DNA of 5,851 bases from JAZNQN01 sp045656005 (GCA_045656005.1 JAZOQG010000077.1:1-5851); one strand, 5' to 3'; shown: positions 1-5,400, numbered from the stretch's first letter. Made by a program: numbers and translations. The notes: generated by a model not told the origin, from the letters alone.

Positions 1-1149
1 GATAAAATGGCAATGCAGAGACTTAAAGAAGCTGCTGAAAAAGCTAAAATCGAGCTTTCAGGTGTAACTTCTTCAAACATCAATCTCCCCTTCATCACAG
101 CAGATGCTACGGGACCTAAGCACCTTGACTTAACACTTTCAAGAGCTAAATTCAATGAACTTACTGCAGACCTCGTTGAAGCTACAATGACTCCTTCAAG
201 AAATGCACTCTCTGACGCAGGACTTCAGCCCTCACAGATTGATAAAGTACTACTCGTTGGCGGCTCAAGCCGTATCCCCGCAGTATTTGATGCAGTTAAG
301 GCACTTACAGGCAAAGAGCCTCACAAGGGAATTAACCCTGACGAATGTGTTGCAGTTGGTGCTGCAATTCAGGCAGGTGTTCTCTCAGGTGATGTAGAAG
401 ACCTCGTACTCCTCGATGTTACTCCCCTCTCCCTCGGTATCGAAACCATGGGCGGAGTATTCACAAAGCTTATCGAAAGAAACACCACAATTCCTACAAA
501 GAAAAGCCAGATATTCTCCACAGCTGCAGACGGACAGACAAGTGTTGAAGTTCACGTTCTGCAGGGTGAAAGAGAAATGGCTGCATACAATAAAACTCTC
601 GGAAGATTTTCACTTTCAGGAATTCCTGCTGCCCCCAGAGGTGTTCCCCAGATTGAAGTAACATTCGATATTGATGCTAATGGTATTGTTCACGTTAGCG
701 CAAAGGATATGGGAACAGGAAACGTTCAGGATATCACAATCACTGCATCAACAAATCTTTCTGACGAAGAAATCGAAAAGGCTGTAAAAGAAGCTGAGGC
801 TCATGCAGCAGAAGATAAGAAAAAGAAAGAAGAAGTTGACGTAAGAAACAGCGCTGACCAGCTCGTATATCAGACAGAAAAAACAATGGCAGACCTTGGC
901 GATAAACTTTCCGAGGATGACAAAGCGGCAGTAACACCACTTCTTGATGCTTTAAAAGAATCCCTTAAGGGAACAGACACAGAAGCTATAAAAGCTGCAA
1001 GCGAAGCACTCAGCCAGAAGTTCTATGAGATTTCTGCTAAACTTTATCAGAACGCAAACCCCGGTGCAGACCCGAATATGGGCGGTGCACAGCCTGGTGC
1101 TGACGGTGCATATGATGCAGACTACAATGTAGTAGACGACAACCAATAG
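1..1149 (+). CDS. dnaK: Molecular chaperone DnaK (Hsp70), C-terminal part, 5' end outside the window
   Basis: DnaK is the cytoplasmic ATP-dependent Hsp70 chaperone, which works with DnaJ and GrpE. The reading frame is open from base 1 (Asp-Lys before the first Met at base 7), so the Met at 7 is internal and about 382 residues are visible of a protein usually a little over 600 long. Visible in order: the end of the ATPase domain with the phosphate-binding VLLVGGSSRIP and the NPDECVAVGAA block (about residues 80-125); the hydrophobic interdomain linker VEDLVLLD running into DVTPLSLGIETMGG (about 131-152); the beta-sandwich peptide-binding domain (about 150-250); the charged helical lid (about 250-350); and a Gly/Ala/Asp-rich tail ending DYNVVDDNQ. 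The frame is intact with no missing motif. dnaJ follows 134 bp downstream on the same strand, the usual order in Firmicutes. Start, promoter and any CIRCE element lie upstream of the window. Confidence 0.98.
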   Translation, partial: DKMAMQRLKEAAEKAKIELSGVTSSNINLPFITADATGPKHLDLTLSRAKFNELTADLVEATMTPSRNALSDAGLQPSQIDKVLLVGGSSRIPAVFDAVKALTGKEPHKGINPDECVAVGAAIQAGVLSGDVEDLVLLDVTPLSLGIETMGGVFTKLIERNTTIPTKKSQIFSTAADGQTSVEVHVLQGEREMAAYNKTLGRFSLSGIPAAPRGVPQIEVTFDIDANGIVHVSAKDMGTGNVQDITITASTNLSDEEIEKAVKEAEAHAAEDKKKKEEVDVRNSADQLVYQTEKTMADLGDKLSEDDKAAVTPLLDALKESLKGTDTEAIKAASEALSQKFYEISAKLYQNANPGADPNMGGAQPGADGAYDADYNVVDDNQ

Positions 1150-1213
1150 ACTTGTTAAAATGCCGATAATCGCATTTCCCTGCGTCTCGCATTAATTCAA
1201 ATAACAATATCTT

Positions 1214-1248
1214 TGAAAGGTAAAAGCAGAAATTGCTTTTACCTTTCA
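1214..1248. other. Perfect 15-bp hairpin between dnaK and dnaJ
   Basis: Arms at 1214-1228 and 1234-1248 (TGAAAGGTAAAAGCA and its exact complement) enclose a 5-base loop, GAAAT. No run of T follows on either strand, so it is not a standard intrinsic terminator, although the four T within the right arm might support weak termination. A stable intercistronic hairpin here could reduce read-through or act as an RNA processing or stability site, giving less dnaJ than dnaK from one transcript. That role is inference. I see no convincing separate promoter for dnaJ in 1150-1283. Confidence 0.7.
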
Positions 1249-1269
1249 GTATGTAAAACTTTCCTGCAG

Positions 1270-1275
1270 AAAGGA
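1270..1275 (+). promoter_or_regulatory. Ribosome binding site of dnaJ
   Basis: AAAGGA lies 8 bases before the dnaJ ATG and fixes that start. The site overlaps the right arm of a small possible stem, CTTTC/GAAAG (1259-1263 with 1269-1273, loop CTGCA), which could weakly mask it. Confidence 0.8.
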
Positions 1276-1283
1276 ATAAATTT

Positions 1284-2411
1284 ATGGCAAAACGTGATTA
1301 TTATGAGGTTTTAGGTGTACAAAAAGGTGCATCGGACGACGAAATTAAAAAGGCTTACCGAAAACTTGCCAAAAAATATCATCCCGACCTTAACAAAGAT
1401 AACCCCGAAGCAGAAGGAAAATTCAAAGAGGTTGGCGAGGCTTACGAAATTTTAAGCGACAAAGAAAAGCGCGGAAGATACGATGCTTACGGTCACGCAG
1501 GAGTTGACCCCAATGCCGCAAGCGGTTTTGGTGGCGGTGGCTTTGGCGGGTTTGACGGCTTTGACGTCGGCGACATTTTTGACAGTTTCTTCGGTGGCGG
1601 ATTCGGTGGCGGAAGACAGAGAGCAAATGCTCCGCAAAAAGGTTCAAACATCGGTCAGAGCGTTACAATTTCGTTTAAAGAAGCGGCATATGGTACAACA
1701 AAAACCATTAACATATCAAGATACGAGGATTGTGAAGAATGTCACGGCAGCGGTGCAAAGAAAGGAACTTCTCCTGAAACTTGTCCATCTTGCCGTGGTA
1801 CAGGTCAAATCCGGGTTAATATGGGTTTTATTACAACCCAGCGTACATGTGATGCCTGCCGCGGAACGGGTAAAATTATAAAAACTCCGTGTCCTTCATG
1901 TAAAGGTGCAGGTGCTACGAGAAAGCAAAAGAAAATTGATGTTAATATACCGGGCGGTATTGACACGGGTCAGAGAATTTCTGTCCGCGGTCAGGGTAAC
2001 GCAGGCAAAAACGGCGGACCTGCGGGCGATATAATTTTAACCGTTACAGTAATGCCCCACCCCATATTTAAACGTCAGGGTGACAATATTTTGTGTGAAA
2101 TCCCCATAACCTTCGCAGAAGCTGCACTCGGTGCTGAAATCGAAGTTCCGACACTTGACGGAGAGATTAAATACACCATTCCCGAAGGCACTCAAAACGG
2201 TGCCACATTCCGCATAAAAGAAAAAGGAATGACACGTCTCGGTTCCCGTCAGAGAGGCGATTTAATCATCAAGGTTCGTGTTGAAGTTCCAAAAAATCTC
2301 ACACCAAAGCAGAAGGAGCTTTTAAAAGAATTTGAGGCTTCTTTAGGTGAGAAAAACCACAAGGAAAAGAAGTCCTTTATCGACAAAATAAAGAGTCATT
2401 TTGCAAACTAA
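1284..2411 (+). CDS. dnaJ: Chaperone protein DnaJ (Hsp40, type I)
   Basis: Co-chaperone that delivers unfolded clients to DnaK and stimulates its ATPase. The 375 residues are the normal full length for type I DnaJ. Domains in order: J-domain (1-70) with the essential His-Pro-Asp at 33-35; Gly/Phe-rich linker (about 80-112); cysteine-rich zinc domain with all four CxxCxGxG repeats (150-157, 167-174, 189-196, 203-210), so both zinc sites look complete; two beta-barrel client-binding domains (about 215-335); and a lysine-rich C-terminal tail. The start is supported by AAAGGA 8 bases upstream and the standard MAKRDYYEVLGV opening. It follows dnaK on the same strand and probably shares its transcript. 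The prmA/rsmE pair often found after dnaJ in Firmicutes is absent; the next gene is recA behind its own promoter. Confidence 0.98.
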   Translation: MAKRDYYEVLGVQKGASDDEIKKAYRKLAKKYHPDLNKDNPEAEGKFKEVGEAYEILSDKEKRGRYDAYGHAGVDPNAASGFGGGGFGGFDGFDVGDIFDSFFGGGFGGGRQRANAPQKGSNIGQSVTISFKEAAYGTTKTINISRYEDCEECHGSGAKKGTSPETCPSCRGTGQIRVNMGFITTQRTCDACRGTGKIIKTPCPSCKGAGATRKQKKIDVNIPGGIDTGQRISVRGQGNAGKNGGPAGDIILTVTVMPHPIFKRQGDNILCEIPITFAEAALGAEIEVPTLDGEIKYTIPEGTQNGATFRIKEKGMTRLGSRQRGDLIIKVRVEVPKNLTPKQKELLKEFEASLGEKNHKEKKSFIDKIKSHFAN

Positions 2412-2414
2412 TTA

Positions 2415-2444
2415 TTGACAAACACCCATAAAGTGCGATAAAAT
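2415..2444 (+). promoter_or_regulatory. Sigma-A-type promoter, probably for recA
   Basis: A consensus -35 box TTGACA (2415-2420) and a -10 box TAAAAT (2439-2444) are 18 bases apart, starting 4 bases after the dnaJ stop codon. The predicted transcription start, about 2451, gives an untranslated leader of roughly 260 bases before recA, made up almost entirely of repeat copy 1. The -10 box overlaps the left boundary of that repeat, so part of the box may have come from the element. No LexA box matching the Bacillus consensus CGAAC-N4-GTTCG is visible around the promoter. Confidence 0.75.
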
Positions 2445-2686
2445 AGGGATGTAAAAAAAGTTCAGACCGCAAAAGGCGAAATAACAGAAAATTACTAATA
2501 GTACAAGTCTATTATTTTGTTATTACTCGATGAAAAATCGGGTTCGATTTTTCTAAAATTTAAAGCCTTTTTGCTACGAACAAACTTCGCCTCTCGACGT
2601 ACTTTTGTACGCCTTCGGGTAACCCAAAGCCAAGGCTTTGGCTCAGTTTGTCCGTTCTGAAGCATTTTTTCCTATCCCTTGATAAA
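2437..2686. repeat. Direct repeat GATAAA flanking repeat copy 1 (possible target-site duplication)
   Basis: GATAAA occurs at 2437-2442 and again at 2681-2686, immediately outside the inverted-repeat ends of copy 1. A 6-bp direct repeat in this position is what an insertion with target-site duplication would leave. The motif is short and A-rich, so chance is possible. Confidence 0.5.
2443..2680 (+). repeat. Structured MITE-like repeat, copy 1, in the recA leader
   Basis: About 238 bp without a coding frame. The imperfect terminal inverted repeats pair AGGGAT (2446-2451 region), an A7 tract and TTCAGA (2461-2466) with TCTGAA, T6 and ATCCCT at 2656-2679. Nested inside are: helix P2, GCAAAAGGC (2469-2477) with GCCTTTTTGC (2565-2574); hairpin P3 (2480-2524, outer arms AATAACA/TGTTATT, inner TAATAG/CTATTA); hairpin P4 (2532-2553, GAAAAATCG, loop GGTT); and helix P5, ACGAACAAACT (2576-2586) with AGTTTGTCCGT (2645-2655), which encloses smaller hairpins such as CGTAC-TTTT-GTACG. 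A second copy lies inverted at 4621-4837. The base CTTTTTGCTACGAACAAACT at 2567-2586 is identical in both. No transposase is present, so it would be non-autonomous. It may be a mobile repeat, a structured RNA, or both; I do not recognise the family. Confidence 0.75.
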
Positions 2687-2697
2687 TCTCTCCCATG

Positions 2698-2703
2698 AAA
2701 GGA
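2698..2703 (+). promoter_or_regulatory. Ribosome binding site of recA
   Basis: AAAGGA ends 10 bases before the ATG at 2714 and only 4 bases before an in-frame GTG at 2708. The ATG gives the usual RecA N terminus and is preferred, although the GTG would add just two residues and cannot be excluded. Confidence 0.65.
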
Positions 2704-2713
2704 TGATGTGAAT

Positions 2714-3757
2714 ATGACCGATGAAAAAAAGAAGGCTTTAGACCTTACTTTAAGTCAGATAGAAAAGCAGTTCGGCAAAGGTGCCGTTATGAAGCTCGGT
2801 GACAAAACAAGCATGAATGTAAGCTGCATTCCGACAGGATGCTTAGGGCTTGATATAGCACTCGGAATAGGCGGTGTTCCAAGAGGCAGAATTGTTGAAG
2901 TTTACGGACCTGAATCCTCAGGTAAAACAACCGTTGCACTTCACATTATTGCCGAGGCACAAAAAGGCGGCGGTGAAGTTGCATTTATTGATGCCGAGCA
3001 TGCTCTCGACCCTCAATACGCAAAAGCTCTTGGTGTTGACGTTGACTCTCTCATAGTATCTCAGCCCGACACAGGTGAGCAGGCACTCGAAATCACAGAG
3101 GCACTTGTTCGTAGCGGTGCGCTTGATGTAATAGTTATCGACTCCGTTGCGGCCCTCACTCCAAAAGCTGAAATTGAAGGCGAAATGGGAGACAGTCACG
3201 TAGGTCTTCAGGCAAGACTTATGTCGCAGGCACTTAGAAAACTTGCCGGTGTTATTAATAAATCAAACACATGCGCAATATTTATAAATCAGCTCCGTGA
3301 AAAGGTTGGCATTATGTTCGGTAACCCCGAAACCACCGCAGGCGGACGTGCTCTTAAATATTATTCCTCAGTTCGTCTTGACGTAAGAAGAATTGAAGGC
3401 ATTAAAGTTTCCAACGAATTTGTAGGAAACAGAACAAAAATCAAGGTTGTTAAAAACAAGGTTTCCCCTCCATTTAAAGAGGCAGAGTGCGATATTATGT
3501 ACGGCAAGGGTATCTCAAGAGAAGGTAATCTTGTTGATATCGGTGTAAATTATGACCTTGTAAATAAAAGCGGTGCATGGTTCTCCATTGGCGACACAAG
3601 AATTGGTCAGGGCAGAGAAAATGCAAAACAGTACCTCGCAGAAAATCCCGAGGTGGCTTTCGAGCTTGAACAAAAAATCCGCGAAAAGGCAGGACTTCCC
3701 CCGCTCGCAGGTTATATTCCCCCTGCTCCAGCAGAAAATGTGCAGGATGAAGAATAA
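2714..3757 (+). CDS. recA: Recombinase RecA
   Basis: Cytoplasmic ATP-dependent DNA strand-exchange protein of homologous recombination; its filament on single-stranded DNA also triggers LexA self-cleavage in the SOS response. The 347 residues are a normal length. Visible are the N-terminal helix region (1-35), Walker A GPESSGKT (65-72), the catalytic Glu in DAEHALDP (about 95), Walker B VIVIDS (about 139-144), DNA-binding loop L1 around EGEMGDSHVG (155-164), loop L2 around FGNPETTAGGRAL (202-213), and the C-terminal domain ending in a short acidic tail (NVQDEE). No intein or frameshift is present. It is transcribed from the promoter at 2415-2444 through a leader occupied by a structured repeat, an unusual arrangement. 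pdaB starts 50 bases downstream on the same strand and may be co-transcribed. Confidence 0.98.
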   Translation: MTDEKKKALDLTLSQIEKQFGKGAVMKLGDKTSMNVSCIPTGCLGLDIALGIGGVPRGRIVEVYGPESSGKTTVALHIIAEAQKGGGEVAFIDAEHALDPQYAKALGVDVDSLIVSQPDTGEQALEITEALVRSGALDVIVIDSVAALTPKAEIEGEMGDSHVGLQARLMSQALRKLAGVINKSNTCAIFINQLREKVGIMFGNPETTAGGRALKYYSSVRLDVRRIEGIKVSNEFVGNRTKIKVVKNKVSPPFKEAECDIMYGKGISREGNLVDIGVNYDLVNKSGAWFSIGDTRIGQGRENAKQYLAENPEVAFELEQKIREKAGLPPLAGYIPPAPAENVQDEE

Positions 3758-3795
3758 TTAATTCTAAAACTTTAAAAGGCAGAATAGAATATTTT

Positions 3796-3801
3796 GAGGT
3801 G
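3796..3801 (+). promoter_or_regulatory. Ribosome binding site of the pdaB-like gene
   Basis: GAGGTG is followed by a 6-base spacer and ATG at 3808. An in-frame GTG at 3799 lies inside this site and so cannot be the start. I see no clear sigma-A or sporulation sigma promoter in the 50-base gap after recA. Confidence 0.8.
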
Positions 3802-3807
3802 AATTTC

Positions 3808-4563
3808 ATGAAAGTGTTTTTTATCGACAAATATTCTGCTCTGTCTTTTTTTCTTATAGGAGCGGTTTGTCTTATTCTATTTACGAACACAAATGTCTCT
3901 TACAGTGTTTATTCTTCTTTTGGGAAAGAACTTCCCATATATTCGGTTGAAACAGAGGAAAAGGCAGTTTCCATAAGCTTTGACACCGCATGGGGAAACG
4001 AGGATATTGGAAAGATTATAAGTGTTTTAGAAGAAGCTGATTGCAAGGCTACATTTTTTATAACGGGTGAGTGGGCAGACAAATTCCCCGAAGACGTTAA
4101 AAAACTTTACATGGCAGGTCACGAGATTGCAAACCATTCTGATAACCATGCACATTTTAATTCCCTTTCAATTCAGGAAATGACAGATAACATTGCCGCA
4201 TGCGATAAAAAAATAAAAGACATAACGGGACAAAGCGAAGTTCTTTTCCGTGCGCCCTACGGAGAATACAACAAAACTTTACTTTCCGCATGCAAAGAAA
4301 CGGGAAGATATGTAATTCAGTGGTCACTTGACAGTCTTGACTATAAAGGACTATCCACTGCTGAAATGGAGAACAGAATTTTGCCAAAAATAAAAAACGG
4401 TGACATAATCCTATTTCACACGGGCACAGAAAACACTTACAAATCTCTCCCACAGATACTTAATAAAATAAAAGAAAAAGGCTATACCTTCAAAAAAGCA
4501 GGTGAGCTAATATACAAAGATAATTTTGAAATTGACCATACTGGGAGGCAGGTGAAAATGTAA
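3808..4563 (+). CDS. pdaB: PdaB-like polysaccharide deacetylase, membrane-anchored, sporulation type
   Basis: NodB-family (carbohydrate esterase 4) domain protein of 251 residues. Family members remove N-acetyl groups from peptidoglycan or other glycans; PdaB of Bacillus is needed for spore stability. A hydrophobic segment at about 8-28 should act as a signal anchor, placing the enzyme outside the membrane or in the forespore intermembrane space. The GKELPIYSVET stretch (about 39-49) and the YKDNFEIDHTGRQ C terminus resemble the clostridial PdaB group. NodB motifs: SFDTAW (57-62) keeps the catalytic-base Asp59 but has Thr60 where the usual TFDDGP has a metal-binding Asp; HSDNH (110-114) keeps both metal His; RAPYG (148-152); DSLD (175-178); LFH (202-204). 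Substitution of the second Asp also seems common in PdaB relatives, so activity is uncertain. The start is fixed by GAGGTG. The stop codon lies in a partial copy of the intergenic repeat. Confidence 0.88.
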   Translation: MKVFFIDKYSALSFFLIGAVCLILFTNTNVSYSVYSSFGKELPIYSVETEEKAVSISFDTAWGNEDIGKIISVLEEADCKATFFITGEWADKFPEDVKKLYMAGHEIANHSDNHAHFNSLSIQEMTDNIAACDKKIKDITGQSEVLFRAPYGEYNKTLLSACKETGRYVIQWSLDSLDYKGLSTAEMENRILPKIKNGDIILFHTGTENTYKSLPQILNKIKEKGYTFKKAGELIYKDNFEIDHTGRQVKM

Positions 4564-4585
4564 AAAAAGTCCAGACCGCAAAGAG
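4557..4585 (+). repeat. Partial third end of the structured repeat, overlapping the pdaB stop codon
   Basis: AATGTAAAAAAAGTCCAGAC and the following CGCAAAG closely match the left end of copy 1 (ATGTAAAAAAAGTTCAGACCGCAAA at 2449-2473, one substitution) and the complement of the right end of copy 2 (4805-4832). The TAA at 4561-4563 ends pdaB. Nothing resembling the rest of a third copy follows; the sequence runs into a hairpin and then copy 2. It may be the remnant of an older copy, or the true outer end of a composite element reaching 4837. Confidence 0.6.
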
Positions 4586-4621
4586 GAGTGTAAAAAAACA
4601 AGTTTTTTTACACTCCTCTTT
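4580..4621. other. Perfect 19-bp hairpin just after pdaB
   Basis: Arms at 4580-4598 (AAAGAGGAGTGTAAAAAAA) and 4603-4621 are exact complements around the loop CAAG. The upper part of the stem is A7/T7. It begins 17 bases after the pdaB stop codon. There is no T tract beyond the stem, so it is not a classic terminator, but so stable a structure would probably protect the 3' end of pdaB mRNA or pause polymerase. It sits exactly between the partial repeat end and copy 2. Confidence 0.75.
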
Positions 4622-4722
4622 AGGGAATAGGAAAAAATGTTCAGAACGTACAAACTGCGACGAAGTTGTATTAAGATACTACGATGGAGCAGTTTGTTCG
4701 TAGCAAAAAGCATATAAATAGA

Positions 4723-4748
4723 AAAATATCCGCTGATGCGGATATTTT
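4723..4748. terminator. Hairpin P4 of repeat copy 2, possible bidirectional terminator
   Basis: AAAATATCCGC (4723-4733), loop TGAT, then the exact complement (4738-4748). With A on the left side and T on the right it has the form of a bidirectional terminator; on the - strand, downstream of apt, it is followed by TTTTTCTATTT. It occupies the position of hairpin P4 in copy 1, so termination may be a side effect of the repeat. Confidence 0.45.
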
Positions 4749-4773
4749 CACTAAACATCATAAATAATATCAT

Positions 4774-4809
4774 GCACAAATGAAATTAATAAATTTATTT
4801 GTGCTTTTT
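4774..4809 (+). terminator. Intrinsic terminator in + direction, likely for recA-pdaB
   Basis: GCACAAAT (4774-4781) pairs with ATTTGTGC (4797-4804), with an inner AAATT/AATTT extension and loop AATA, directly followed by TTTTT (4805-4809). It lies about 210 bases after the pdaB stop codon, within repeat copy 2. The stem is A/T-rich, so strength is uncertain. Confidence 0.5.
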
Positions 4810-4837
4810 GCGTTCTGGGCGTTTTTAACATTCCCTA

Positions 4838-5392
4838 CTATTTTTCATTTCCTTCGCCATCAAACAAAGGTAATTTCGCAAGTGCAATAATATCTTTTCG
4901 CTCTATTGCATCGCCTTCGGCAAGGATTGCCATTTTACCTGCAATCTCTCCCCCAACCTCATTCACAAGCTGAACTACTGCGGCAATGGATTCGCCTGTG
5001 CTTATAACATCATCAACAATCAAAACCTTTTTGCCCTTTATAACATCAATTTCGTCAGAGCCGAGACATAGCATCTGCTCTGCTGCGGTTGTAATTGATT
5101 TAACGTGTGTAAACACAACATTTCTCATATAAAGCTTTGGTGCTTTTCTTGCCACTATATATGGCTTTCCTGACTGACGTGCCATTTCATAACCAAGCGG
5201 AATACCTTTTGACTCTGCAGTTATGATAACGTCAAACTCTGGTGCTTTTTCGAGAAGTGCCGATGCAGTTTTCTCAGTAAGTTCCACATCGCCGAATATA
5301 ACAAATGCTGCAATATAAAGCTCGTCGTTAACTTTGCAAAGAGGTAAATCTCTTTCAATTCCTGCAACACGAAGTTTAAAATATTTGTCCAT
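4838..5392 (-). CDS. Apt-type purine phosphoribosyltransferase
   Basis: Type I phosphoribosyltransferase of 184 residues: it joins a free purine base to PRPP to give the nucleotide and pyrophosphate, a cytoplasmic salvage step. The PRPP-binding signature VLIVDDVISTGES is at 123-135, with the two Asp at 128-129 and a Thr-Gly turn. Upstream, the DVIITAESKGIPLGYEMAR stretch (about 54-72) matches the region before the flexible loop in Apt and related archaeal and clostridial enzymes. The N-terminal hood (1-30) differs from classical E. coli Apt, so the preferred base (adenine, hypoxanthine/guanine or xanthine) cannot be decided; apt is the usual annotation for such proteins. The start at ATG 5392 is set by AAAGGA 8 bases upstream; a TTG at 5398 is too close to that site. 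The NCS2 purine permease just upstream on the same strand supports purine uptake and salvage. The stop codon abuts repeat copy 2. Confidence 0.88.
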   Translation of the reverse strand: MDKYFKLRVAGIERDLPLCKVNDELYIAAFVIFGDVELTEKTASALLEKAPEFDVIITAESKGIPLGYEMARQSGKPYIVARKAPKLYMRNVVFTHVKSITTAAEQMLCLGSDEIDVIKGKKVLIVDDVISTGESIAAVVQLVNEVGGEIAGKMAILAEGDAIERKDIIALAKLPLFDGEGNEK

Positions 5393-5400
5393 TTCCAATT

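Larger units (their letters stand above)
4621..4837 (-). repeat. Structured MITE-like repeat, copy 2, inverted, between pdaB and apt
   Basis: About 217 bp. Read on the - strand it has the same plan as copy 1. The 5' end, TAGGGAATGTTAAAAACG then CCCAGAACGCAAAAAGC, pairs with the 3' end, CGTTCTGAACATTTTTTCC then TATTCCCTA (+ strand 4621-4650). Helix P2 is GCAAAAAGC/GCTTTTTGC (+ strand 4803-4811 and 4703-4711); P3 is at 4774-4804; P4 is at 4723-4748; and P5 is ACGAACAAACTGC with GCAGTTTGTACGT. The base block CTTTTTGCTACGAACAAACT (complement of 4691-4710) is identical to copy 1, as is most of the 3' block (4622-4657 against 2644-2679). The P3, P4 and P5 interiors differ in sequence but remain hairpins. 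It ends at the base next to the apt stop codon. No matching direct repeat flanks it. Confidence 0.75.

Noticed and set aside
952..1146. Open frames opposite or within dnaK, dnaJ, recA, pdaB and apt
   Set aside because: They lie wholly or mostly within well-recognised genes, show no family-like sequence and lack ribosome binding sites; they are shadows of the real frames.
2598..2611. Palindrome CGTAC-TTTT-GTACG as a LexA box of recA
   Set aside because: It has the spacing of the Bacillus LexA site but one mismatch in each half, lies about 150 bases downstream of the promoter, and is explained as a small hairpin inside helix P5 of the repeat.
2443..2680. CRISPR array or intron in the dnaJ-recA gap
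   Set aside because: There are no regularly spaced direct repeats, no reverse transcriptase frame, and the element sits between genes rather than interrupting one.
2708..2713. GTG at 2708 as the recA start
   Set aside because: Only 4 bases from AAAGGA; the ATG at 2714 is better spaced and gives a standard RecA N terminus.
3799..3807. GTG at 3799 as the pdaB start
   Set aside because: The codon lies inside the GAGGTG ribosome binding site; ATG 3808 is at the right distance.
4507..4779. Minus-strand open frame across the pdaB-apt gap
   Set aside because: It runs through the repeat and its hairpins, has no recognisable protein features, and part of it is the complement of pdaB.
5393..5398. 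TTG at 5398 as the start of the phosphoribosyltransferase
   Set aside because: Only 2 bases separate it from AAAGGA; ATG 5392 has an 8-base spacer.
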